The notes under the pieces are model-generated. The model was not told the origin of the DNA. It saw only the letters and a program-made list of their open reading frames with translations, and made no database searches. The translations under genes were made by a program, and so were the position numbers. 6,884 nucleotides of DNA from Candidatus Thorarchaeota archaeon (GTDB lineage: Archaea; Asgardarchaeota; Thorarchaeia; Thorarchaeales; Thorarchaeaceae): assembly GCA_020355105.1 (NCBI GenBank), contig CP070658.1, positions 791,519 to 798,402 of the forward strand, in the 5' to 3' direction. Positions 1 to 6,399 of the stretch are shown one piece after another. Position 1 is the stretch's first letter. Every line of letters starts with the position of its first letter.

Positions 1-2
1 CC

Positions 3-326
3 ATGGTTCGGATGCAGGCCGCCTGTAGGACTGTCTACATCGAAGAAGATGTGATCAACTACATCAGGGACATCGTAATTCGTACTCGGAACGACCCCCA
101 GATTCTACTCGGCGGCTCTCCCCGTGCGTCGTTGGTGCTCATGAATGCATCAAAGACCAAGGCCGCTATGGAAGGCCGTGACTATGTGGTTCCTGAAGAC
201 GTAAGGAAGCTAGCAGTCCAAGCTCTCAATCATAGGCTCATTCTCAAGCCCGAAGCAGAGCTGGAGGGCTTGACAGTGGAGCGAGTGGTGTCCAAGATTC
301 TAGGTGAGGTTGACGTACCGAAATAA
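3..326 (+). CDS. MoxR-family AAA+ ATPase, C-terminal fragment (5' end outside window)
   Basis: This is the C-terminal lid region of a MoxR-type AAA+ ATPase; the Walker A and B motifs of the ATPase core must lie upstream of the window. Seen: the sensor-2 motif GGSPRAS at fragment residues 37-43, with the arginine (R41) that contacts ATP in the family, then GRDYVVPEDV (58-67) and NHRLIL (76-81), all hallmarks of the MoxR AAA lid. The ATG at position 3 is an internal methionine: a full MoxR protein is about 310-340 residues and only 107 are visible. Family knowledge: MoxR ATPases work as chaperones with a vWA partner encoded next door, helping assemble or activate other proteins. Here the DUF58/vWA gene follows 38 nt downstream, which fits. 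The gene stops with TAA. The family call is firm; the substrate is unknown. Confidence 0.95.
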   Translation: MVRMQAACRTVYIEEDVINYIRDIVIRTRNDPQILLGGSPRASLVLMNASKTKAAMEGRDYVVPEDVRKLAVQALNHRLILKPEAELEGLTVERVVSKILGEVDVPK

Positions 327-350
327 CATGATTGCTCACTGTCCAATACC

Positions 351-354
351 GGAG
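351..354 (+). promoter_or_regulatory. Shine-Dalgarno site of the DUF58 gene
   Basis: GGAG lies 10 nt before the TTG at 365. No such site precedes the in-frame TTG at 332, so this site decides the start of the DUF58 gene. Confidence 0.55.
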
Positions 355-364
355 AAGATGTGAT

Positions 365-1690
365 TTGATTACGCAAAGAGGATTCGTAGTGGTCTTCGCA
401 AGCATCCTGCTTCTTACAAGCGGGTTTGCTTCTGGCGGGAACTTCTACCTCACTCTACTTGGAGTATACCTTCTCATAGGGCTAGTTGTCACCCTACCCC
501 TCTTTGCTCTGACTGCAAACATTGCCGGCATAGAAGTGGACAGGCAAATCGACAAGGTCAAGGTTTTCTCTGGCGACTTTCTACGCGTCAGAGTGACAAT
601 CCGCAACACGTCTCGAAGACACTTCGACTTCATTGAGGTACATGATCAATACCCTGAAACATGGATTCTCGCCGTTGGTGAGAACTTCATCGCCACTCGA
701 ATTGAACCGGGTAGTAGCATCACTTTCAGCTACATCTTACAGTGTCGCATGCGAGGTCGTTACTACCTTGGGCCCACGGAAGTCGTGATGCGGGATCGTC
801 TTGGTCTGCATTACTACAAAAGGACTCTCAAGGCTGAAACCGAAGTTCTCGTCATGCCCACTTGGAAGGATGTAAGACGCCTCGAGTCACTCGGCAAACA
901 GAGACAGTTGGGGCTGATGTTTGGTTCGCATCGAACCAAGATTGTAGGCATGGGTACAGACTTCGCAGGCTTCAGGGAGTACATGCCAGGGGACTCATTC
1001 AGACTCATAGACTGGAAGACCAGCGCCAAACGTGGTGACATGGTCGTAAAGCAGTTCGAACAGGAAAAGAATGTCCAGATCATCTGCATGGTTGATACCA
1101 GCGGCAGCATGGGGAACGGGTACCCCGAGAACACAAAACTGGAATACGCAGTGCGTGCCGCTGTTCTTCTTACACATATGGGCCTTGAGAGAAAGGACCT
1201 CGTCGGTACCTGTGTATTCAGTGACGTAGTCCATGCGTATGTTGAACCATCGACACATCCTCAACACATGTTTGGCGTGCTTGAGGCTTTGGCGATGGCG
1301 GAGCCCGGTGGATGGAGTGACTATGAAACTGCAATCGCCCACGTCACAAAACACACTAGGAAACGGTCTCTCATTGTATGGATGACCGACTTGGAAGAGA
1401 GTCCAGGACCTTTGCTTAATGCCATGAAGACACTGGTCGCGAATGGTCACAGGGCGCTGGTAATCAGCCCATTTGGTCCTTGGTTTGAGGCACCAGTTGG
1501 CCAGTTTGGACCCGTGGAGAAGGTTCTGTCTGAGGCAGTGTCCGAGGAGCTCTGGGAGCGACGACGCAAGATAGCTCGAGCTCTTGCGAGATTCGGGATT
1601 GGTGTCATGAATGTTGGTCCGGAGGACTTCCTGCCGACAATCATCAAGACCTATGAACAAGCCAAGCAGAAGGGGGTGGCGATGTTTTGA
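365..1690 (+). CDS. DUF58 protein with N-terminal membrane anchor and vWA-like metal site
   Basis: This DUF58 protein of 441 residues is the usual partner of MoxR ATPases. Seen: an N-terminal membrane pair (about 6-22 and 28-49), a beta-rich extracytoplasmic-type or linker region (about 55-170), then the DUF58 signature FREYMPGD (203-210), IDWKTSAK (215-222) and VKQFEQE (228-234). A vWA-type metal-binding DTSGSM follows (244-249) with a later acidic site TDLEE (341-345). I prefer the TTG at 365 over the in-frame TTG at 332. It has GGAG 10 nt upstream, and the resulting N-terminus (MITQRG, then a hydrophobic helix) matches the family pattern, whereas 332 adds 11 residues without a ribosome site. 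The end overlaps the next start by 4 nt, implying translational coupling. Inference: together with MoxR it forms a metal-dependent chaperone module at the membrane, acting on the neighbouring membrane protein or another client. Confidence 0.93.
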   Translation: MITQRGFVVVFASILLLTSGFASGGNFYLTLLGVYLLIGLVVTLPLFALTANIAGIEVDRQIDKVKVFSGDFLRVRVTIRNTSRRHFDFIEVHDQYPETWILAVGENFIATRIEPGSSITFSYILQCRMRGRYYLGPTEVVMRDRLGLHYYKRTLKAETEVLVMPTWKDVRRLESLGKQRQLGLMFGSHRTKIVGMGTDFAGFREYMPGDSFRLIDWKTSAKRGDMVVKQFEQEKNVQIICMVDTSGSMGNGYPENTKLEYAVRAAVLLTHMGLERKDLVGTCVFSDVVHAYVEPSTHPQHMFGVLEALAMAEPGGWSDYETAIAHVTKHTRKRSLIVWMTDLEESPGPLLNAMKTLVANGHRALVISPFGPWFEAPVGQFGPVEKVLSEAVSEELWERRRKIARALARFGIGVMNVGPEDFLPTIIKTYEQAKQKGVAMF

Positions 1691-3093
1691 AGCCAGTGAC
1701 TTGGGTTCTTCGCATTGCTTCTGCCGCTGCATTTGTGGCGATGGCGTACTTGGTATGGGATGCTATGAATGCCAACGATGTGTGGCATTGGGACGCTCCT
1801 TACAACTTCGTCGTGACAGTGTTTCGAATGCTGTCTCTTGTATTCTTCTACGTTTCATTCATACTTGTAACGGGAATCTCCGGAGCACTTCTAGGCACTG
1901 TTCCGCCCAATCTCATTGTTGGTCTCTACAACACAATCGTTCTAAGGCTCTGGTACATGCAACCCTATGGGATTACGGGCCCAATAACGGATCCAAATCA
2001 AGTCTTCATCAGATTTCAGCAGGACATCTTCAATGTCCTTGGCTCACTTGTTGACAATGCTTTCCCATTCTTCTATTTCCTCTGTGCAGGTATTGGAGTT
2101 GCTCTGTTCTTGCTGGCTCTCAGCAAAATGCAGCACAAGTACGTTGGAGGGGCATTCTTGGCAATTCAGATGATTCTGATCCTAGCCACCTTCAAGAACG
2201 CTTTCAGCATGTTCTTCGGGTCCGCAATAGTGCCTGACTACACTGTATTCCCATCTGATTTCTTTGAGTTTCTCCTGACCAATGTACAACTGATCGCCCT
2301 TGCATCGTTTGCGTATCTCGAGCTAAGCTACCAGATGATATACAGCTATTCCGTGGGGAAGCCGGTGGAAGATCGAGAGGAAACGTTGAAGAAGCAGCTA
2401 CTTGCGCTACGTCAAGCGACGAGAAAGCAAGATGCTATTGAGAAAGGCGAGAAGGTAAGTACAACTGCAATGAGCAGAACAACTGGAGCTACTGCTTTCT
2501 CATTCCTCCGTGAGGCGATAGAACGAAAGGTGATTGGCAGCCAAGATGCTCTCGAGAATCTTGATGCAGTGTCGGATGTTCGCCGTCTTCAGATATACGT
2601 TGACGAGCTGCTTCAGACCGATTCAAGAGCACGAGACGAACTCACGGCAAAGGCTGCGTCTCCTTCCTCAAGCTACGTGATAGGTTCCACAGTAATGGGT
2701 TCAGCAATTCGCTTTCTAAGTGTCGTGGCAATCTCCTTCATCATGATGAGCCCATCAATTATTGGGATTCTCAGTCTTCCAGAAGGAATCGTAAACAGCG
2801 TCGAGCTTGAACAACCGGAGATAGTCTTGCTGTTCCTAGTTCCAGTGGTGTTTCTATTTCCATTTGCCGCCATGGTCATAAGCTGGTTCTCGAAACGGGA
2901 GGTCAGGGAAGAGGATGAGCTCACCGACGCCGAGAAGGAAGAGATCAAGCGAAGGAAGAAGGAGTTAAAGCGCAAGAGAAAGGAAGCGGCCAAGATGCGC
3001 AAGGAACGCGAAAAGGCGCGCAGGAAGGCCAAGGACAAGCCAGAAGAGAAGGATGAATGGGACAAAGCTCTTGAGGATACTTACGGTTCCTAA
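1687..3093 (+). CDS. uncharacterised multi-pass membrane protein of the MoxR-DUF58 operon
   Basis: I do not recognise this 468-residue protein. Seen: about seven hydrophobic spans, at roughly 7-25, 42-70, 124-145, 153-178, 192-220, 331-362 and 376-401. Between spans five and six lies a hydrophilic, mostly helical loop (222-330), probably cytoplasmic. The C-terminus from about 402 is a strongly charged helix: 38 of residues 411-460 are K, R, E or D, suggesting a long single helix or coiled coil that could bind nucleic acid, ribosomes or a protein partner. The TTG start overlaps the DUF58 stop in TTGA, preceded by a G-rich ribosome site (GGGGGTGG, 1672-1679). The next in-frame ATG (1741) would remove most of the first helix, so TTG is preferred. 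In many MoxR operons this slot is held by transglutaminase or vWA membrane proteins; no such motif is visible here. Inference only: it is client or membrane anchor of the MoxR-DUF58 pair. Confidence 0.88.
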   Translation: MKPVTWVLRIASAAAFVAMAYLVWDAMNANDVWHWDAPYNFVVTVFRMLSLVFFYVSFILVTGISGALLGTVPPNLIVGLYNTIVLRLWYMQPYGITGPITDPNQVFIRFQQDIFNVLGSLVDNAFPFFYFLCAGIGVALFLLALSKMQHKYVGGAFLAIQMILILATFKNAFSMFFGSAIVPDYTVFPSDFFEFLLTNVQLIALASFAYLELSYQMIYSYSVGKPVEDREETLKKQLLALRQATRKQDAIEKGEKVSTTAMSRTTGATAFSFLREAIERKVIGSQDALENLDAVSDVRRLQIYVDELLQTDSRARDELTAKAASPSSSYVIGSTVMGSAIRFLSVVAISFIMMSPSIIGILSLPEGIVNSVELEQPEIVLLFLVPVVFLFPFAAMVISWFSKREVREEDELTDAEKEEIKRRKKELKRKRKEAAKMRKEREKARRKAKDKPEEKDEWDKALEDTYGS

Positions 3094-3103
3094 CAATTCC
3101 GAA

Positions 3104-3109
3104 GGGGTG
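3104..3109 (+). promoter_or_regulatory. Shine-Dalgarno site of the DHH gene
   Basis: GGGGTG, 7 nt before the TTG at 3117, supports that non-ATG start. The 23-nt gap after the previous stop leaves little room for a separate promoter. Confidence 0.55.
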
Positions 3110-3116
3110 CTAGACA

Positions 3117-4085
3117 TTGACCTCCATCGTTCTCAGCCACGGAGACCTTGATGGAATAACGTCGGGTGCCATTGCCTTGCTTGCCTTTCCAGGAGCATCC
3201 TTCTACTTCACAAAACCGTCCCAGATCCATCAAGACCTCTTCCGTGCGGCAAAGGACAATCCAGAGTCGGTGAGTATCAGCGACATTGCCATCAACACAA
3301 AGAGGTTTGAAGACATTCTCAGAGCTCTTGACCGTTTCTCTGAAAACACTGAGATTCATTGGATTGATCATCATCCCATGACTGCCAAACAGCACAAGGA
3401 GCTCTCCAGAAGAGTTCAGCTTTTCCATGAAGTTGGGTCGTCCGCGGCAGAACTTGTCTACCGAAGGTTTGCTGAGAGATTGCCCGAGTATGCACTACGT
3501 CTTGCTCTGTATGGTGCCATCGGGGACTATTGTGATGATACAGAGTTTGCTAGGAGTCATTTTGAAAACTATGACAAGCGCACACTGTATTTGGAGGCAG
3601 GTCTTCTTGTTCAGGCACTCCAAGAGATAGACTATCGAAAAGAATCCAAGGATTTGGTGAGGCAGCTCACGCTTGGTGTTGATCCGAGTTCAATGAACGA
3701 CATAGTCACACTCGCACTGAAGGCAACAAGAATTGAGCATGAGGTCTTCAGATACGTCCAGCAAAACGCCAGAAAGCTGGGTCCCGTGGGATATGTTCTT
3801 GACATACCAATCAACGGGTATCGAGGGAAGAGTGCAAAGTTTGCCGCTTATACTACAGACAGCAATATTGGAATTAGTGCCCGCTCAACAGACGACGAGG
3901 TTGACATGAGCATTCGGAGAAGACACTCAACTGTCGATCTCAACAGGATGTTGAACAGAATACTCTCCAAGATCGACGGCGCTCAGGGTGGGGGTCATCC
4001 AGCAGCTGCAGGAGCAACCATGTACAAGAACGATTTTTCGAGTTTCCTTCAACGCGTAGCAGATTACGTCAATGAGTTATCCTAG
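3117..4085 (+). CDS. DHH/DHHA1 family phosphoesterase (oligonucleotide or cyclic-dinucleotide hydrolase type)
   Basis: This is a complete DHH-superfamily phosphoesterase of 322 residues, a metal-dependent (usually manganese) enzyme that hydrolyses phosphodiester bonds. All catalytic motifs are visible: HGDLDG at 8-13 (H8, D10, D12), the second-motif aspartate D56 in SISD, the name-giving DHH at 84-86 in WIDHHP, and D137 in AIGDYCDD. The DHHA1 substrate-binding domain ends with GGGHPAAAGA (291-300). The length fits small stand-alone DHH-DHHA1 proteins such as nanoRNase/pAp phosphatase or cyclic-dinucleotide phosphodiesterases rather than the longer RecJ-type nucleases. No CBS, GGDEF or membrane domain is attached, so the substrate cannot be chosen from sequence. 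The start is TTG with GGGGTG 7 nt upstream, and the motif-I histidine at residue 8 leaves little room for another start. It is the last gene of the cluster. Its TAG stop shares the CTAG palindrome at 4082-4085 with the stop of the convergent transporter gene. Confidence 0.93.
   Translation: MTSIVLSHGDLDGITSGAIALLAFPGASFYFTKPSQIHQDLFRAAKDNPESVSISDIAINTKRFEDILRALDRFSENTEIHWIDHHPMTAKQHKELSRRVQLFHEVGSSAAELVYRRFAERLPEYALRLALYGAIGDYCDDTEFARSHFENYDKRTLYLEAGLLVQALQEIDYRKESKDLVRQLTLGVDPSSMNDIVTLALKATRIEHEVFRYVQQNARKLGPVGYVLDIPINGYRGKSAKFAAYTTDSNIGISARSTDDEVDMSIRRRHSTVDLNRMLNRILSKIDGAQGGGHPAAAGATMYKNDFSSFLQRVADYVNELS
4082..4085. other. CTAG palindrome holding both convergent stop codons
   Basis: On plus, TAG at 4083-4085 ends the DHH gene; on minus, TAG at 4084-4082 ends the transporter frame. 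The two coding regions therefore overlap by 4 nt with no intergenic terminator, so at least one mRNA 3' end must run antisense into the other gene. Confidence 0.9.
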
Positions 4086-4546
4086 ACAAACAGCGCTAAC
4101 GCACTCCATATCACCCAGACAACTGTTACAATTGCCTCGCCTGCGACAATGCCGCTCAAAACTTGACTTTGCTTCTCCTTTCTCATCTCGCACATCGAGA
4201 TATGTTCATCACTAGCAAGATTACGATTTCGAATTCTCTCCATTCTGAAGTCTATGAATGCACCGAAGAGCATTGCTACAGCCGTCGCGGGAGGTATTAA
4301 GAGTCCAACGGCCAGACTGATGGCACTCAGTCCTCTCTTGCCCAGCTGCAATCCCACAATCGCCCCTACTATGCCAAAAGAAAGCAGATAGATCAAAGCA
4401 ACCAGCGGATGAAGCCACGGGAGGTCGGCTATGCCAGGGAGTTGGAACTCTCCGATAACGGCTATGCTCGTTACCAGAAATCCAAAGAGCTGTGCCACCG
4501 GCGCGGGGAACTCAGACCCACCGAAACCATATGTTCTGTAAAGCAT
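4082..4546 (-). CDS. OPT-family transporter, C-terminal part after in-frame TAG
   Basis: These 154 residues carry the C-terminal end of an OPT-family (oligopeptide/metal-chelate) transporter. Seen: PAPVAQ at 14-19, the conserved GLLIPPATAVAMLFGA (81-96), a charged cytoplasmic stretch (about 99-126) and a final helix opening with LSGIVAGEAIV (130-140). These are what family members show after the point where the upstream gene stops. The frame is identical to that of the upstream gene, and the ATG follows its TAG directly (TAGATG). No Shine-Dalgarno site is visible just before this ATG, so independent initiation is doubtful; stop-start coupling or read-through would be needed. The short N-terminus MLYRTYG is the second half of a membrane helix whose first half (VFIGMGLGTIAGSVIT) ends the upstream gene. 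Alone, this piece is unlikely to transport anything. It may be the tail of a broken gene or the second subunit of a split carrier. Confidence 0.85.
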   Translation of the reverse strand: MLYRTYGFGGSEFPAPVAQLFGFLVTSIAVIGEFQLPGIADLPWLHPLVALIYLLSFGIVGAIVGLQLGKRGLSAISLAVGLLIPPATAVAMLFGAFIDFRMERIRNRNLASDEHISMCEMRKEKQSQVLSGIVAGEAIVTVVWVIWSALALFV

Positions 4547-4549
4547 CTA
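4547..4549 (-). other. in-frame TAG inside the OPT transporter frame
   Basis: On minus, the codons read ACC TAG ATG: the stop of the 586-residue part is followed without gap by the ATG of the 154-residue part, in one frame. Ignoring TAG gives one 741-codon frame, close to the size of full OPT transporters. TAG is one base from TGG, TTG, TAC/TAT, CAG and AAG; in a membrane helix W, L or Y would fit best. TAG also ends the DHH gene and the transporter itself, so it works as an ordinary stop here. Confidence 0.85.
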
Positions 4550-6307
4550 GGTTATTACTGAGCCCGCAATTGTTCCGAGTCCCATTCCGATGAAGACCGC
4601 TTTCAGGATATCTCTGCCTCTGACTCCCGTGAACCGTCCAAGCTTCAGATGTACCAGTAGAGCAAGAGCCGCATCTTGAAGACCTCCAAGCATGGCCATG
4701 AACGTCGTTATGGCCTGAAAACTCACTCTGAAGAACAGAATTGCGGGGATGGATATGATGTCAGATATGTAACCAGCCAACATGCCGGTTTCGCTGATTG
4801 ATCTGGCAGTAAAATAGGCTGAAACCATGGCTAATGGGGTTCCAAGCACAAAGAGAAGCCATGGGAGTCTAACACCTGCAAATGGTGTGAGAATCGAGAA
4901 GATTATGATTCCTGTTATCATAAAGAGAACCATCGAGGTGAAGGCGACCCAAGGCGGCATCTTCCCTCTTCTACTCCTCAGATACTCCCTTGGATTTCTT
5001 ACCATCTCAAGGATTTCTTCGCGAAGCGTTTCAATAGAGAAGAGCTCCTCTTTCACGCGCAGGAGTCTGGGTATATCTTCGGCCTTGTGAGGTCTCGCTA
5101 TCAGCCGAGTTTCGCTATCATCTCGAGATTTCGCATTCATGTGGTTCTCGGCAAGCCTCTGGAATTCCGCAGGACTCAACTCACGCTCTCGGCTGGAGAG
5201 GATGTCCTTGAAGATCACAGATGCGAAGACCCCAAGTACAAGATAGATGATCTCAGGGCGATGTAGATGGTCTGAATATGGAATGGGTGCAGCTCCTTCC
5301 AAGATGACCCAAAACATCATAGTGGTCAGAGTACCACATAACAAGACCAATGTCCGCTTCCATCCCACAAAGTAGCCGATTCCTGCTAGTAATGGTGAGT
5401 TGGCCACACCTATCCAGTCGGGTATTGAACCAGCAGCTGGAATGACTGGTTCCAATGCGTTAGGGATTGATGCAAGACTCGACCCGGATACCTGTTCCAC
5501 GACTTTTGTGGTTGCTACCCATGTGGCTGACGCACCGATTCCTGTCGCCACATTGACCTTGGATGTAGGATCCGAACCTAGAGCGATGATACACTCTGCC
5601 TGTGGTCTGATTTGTGGCCATGGGTCGTCCTCAAAGCTCTCCCGAAAAGGCACAAGCAGGATGATCCCAAAGAATGCACTCATTGCAGTGACGACAGCTA
5701 TGAATGGGATAGTAATCAACTGATTCACCAAAGCTGTGTCTTCCACAAAGATGGCCACTGCAGGAAAGACCACGAGTACTCCTACAGAGATGAACCCCGA
5801 GCTATTTGCAATAGCCACAACAATAGTGTTCTCCTCAGGAGTGTATCTTCCCCACATGCTAAGTATGATGGCTCCAAGAAGCTCAGCTCCGATGAAGTAG
5901 ACAACTCCAATCTTCAGAGCAAGATAGATTCCCAAGAAGGTCATTATGACCCCTACAGAGATGCCGGTTACCATGGCCCTCTTGGTGAGCGGGAACTTAG
6001 GCTTGCTTGCGATGAAGGTGTAGATTCCCAGCCCTCCCACAGCCATTACGCTAATCTCGGAGAAGAACCCATAGATTACTGACACGATGAAATAGCCTAT
6101 CGACCCTAGAAGGATGTAGAACAGTCCCTTCTTGCTGATGGGCCCTCTAGTGAGAGAGATGACCAGCAAAGACGCCTCGATGACAATGGCCGAGAGGACA
6201 TCGAGGTTGCTCCAGCGCCCCTGTAGTGCGACGAGGAGCGCATAGAACAGTCCCGTACCGAACAGCCCCGCCATCAGGGCTCTAGTCGATCTACGGAACC
6301 TTCTCAA
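4547..6307 (-). CDS. OPT-family oligopeptide/metal-chelate transporter, main part
   Basis: This is the main part (586 residues) of a polytopic OPT-superfamily carrier, a cation-coupled importer of short peptides or metal chelates. Seen: many hydrophobic helices, and OPT-type blocks such as RAMVTGISVGVIM (110-122), YLALKIG (128-134), a PEEN element (157-160) followed by IANSSG (166-171), VPFRESF (219-225) and WPQIRPQAE (230-238), which aligns with the family's P-x-G-x-A-x-AE type element in altered form. A hydrophilic, mostly charged loop of about 80 residues (371-450) splits the protein into two halves; family members often have a shorter one. Start: TTG at 6307, with a perfect GGAGG 7 nt upstream; the next in-frame ATG is residue 12 and has no comparable site. 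The frame ends at TAG within a membrane helix, and the remaining C-terminal family motifs follow in the adjacent frame. The substrate is not predictable. The upstream neighbour is a DUF167 gene 92 nt away. Confidence 0.9.
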   Translation of the reverse strand: MRRFRRSTRALMAGLFGTGLFYALLVALQGRWSNLDVLSAIVIEASLLVISLTRGPISKKGLFYILLGSIGYFIVSVIYGFFSEISVMAVGGLGIYTFIASKPKFPLTKRAMVTGISVGVIMTFLGIYLALKIGVVYFIGAELLGAIILSMWGRYTPEENTIVVAIANSSGFISVGVLVVFPAVAIFVEDTALVNQLITIPFIAVVTAMSAFFGIILLVPFRESFEDDPWPQIRPQAECIIALGSDPTSKVNVATGIGASATWVATTKVVEQVSGSSLASIPNALEPVIPAAGSIPDWIGVANSPLLAGIGYFVGWKRTLVLLCGTLTTMMFWVILEGAAPIPYSDHLHRPEIIYLVLGVFASVIFKDILSSRERELSPAEFQRLAENHMNAKSRDDSETRLIARPHKAEDIPRLLRVKEELFSIETLREEILEMVRNPREYLRSRRGKMPPWVAFTSMVLFMITGIIIFSILTPFAGVRLPWLLFVLGTPLAMVSAYFTARSISETGMLAGYISDIISIPAILFFRVSFQAITTFMAMLGGLQDAALALLVHLKLGRFTGVRGRDILKAVFIGMGLGTIAGSVIT

Positions 6308-6314
6308 AAGATAT

Positions 6315-6319
6315 CCTCC
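6315..6319 (-). promoter_or_regulatory. Shine-Dalgarno site of the OPT gene
   Basis: GGAGG on minus, 7 nt before the TTG at 6307-6305. It is the best ribosome site in the window and settles this unusual start. Confidence 0.8.
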
Positions 6320-6324
6320 GGCAT

Positions 6325-6342
6325 GTGATGTGCCAACATCAC
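6325..6342 (-). repeat. perfect 6-bp inverted repeat just before the OPT ribosome site
   Basis: GTGATG, a six-base loop, then CATCAC form a perfect 6-bp inverted repeat ending 5 nt before GGAGG. In RNA it would be a leader hairpin that could affect ribosome access; in DNA it has the symmetry of a repressor operator. Function is unproven. Confidence 0.45.
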
Positions 6343-6360
6343 TCAGGCTCGCACCTGGGT

Positions 6361-6382
6361 GATTCTGAGCACAAGCAGAACC
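6361..6382 (-). repeat. 7-bp stem (one G-U) in the DUF167-OPT spacer
   Basis: On minus, GGTTCTG pairs with CAGAATC around an 8-nt loop, with one G-U pair. A further stem, CCGGCC with GGTCGG, lies immediately upstream (6381-6399). CTCAG at 6369-6365 could alternatively pair with CTGAG at 6346-6342, which excludes the first stem. It could be an mRNA leader structure or chance. Confidence 0.3.
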
Positions 6383-6399
6383 GACCTAGACGAGGCCGG

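Noticed and set aside
3..5. ATG at position 3 as the start of the first gene
   Set aside because: The resulting protein would be only the lid of a MoxR ATPase; the frame is simply cut by the window edge.
328..363. 11-codon mini-frame (ATG 328 to TGA 361) filling the MoxR-DUF58 gap
   Set aside because: It has no ribosome site at a usable distance; the fit in the gap is probably chance.
44..364. 12-nt direct repeat AGAAGATGTGAT at 44-55 and 353-364
   Set aside because: One 12-mer repeat is expected by chance in a window of this size; one copy is in coding sequence.
995..1732. 245-codon open frame on minus opposite the DUF58 gene
   Set aside because: It lies entirely antisense to a gene with clear family motifs, reads as low-complexity mixed composition rich in H, C and R, and has no domain or ribosome site I can recognise.
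1611..2054. 147-codon plus-strand frame spanning the DUF58-membrane protein junction
   Set aside because: It overlaps two well supported genes in another frame and is rich in C, S and R without any motif.
4547..4549. TAG as a general pyrrolysine codon in this organism
   Set aside because: TAG also ends the DHH gene and the transporter at the places expected for the families, so pervasive decoding is unlikely; site-specific read-through remains possible.
5612..6082. 156-codon open frame on plus opposite the OPT gene
   Set aside because: It is antisense to conserved OPT helices; its composition (H, S, D, Y-rich) is that of a reverse-strand shadow.
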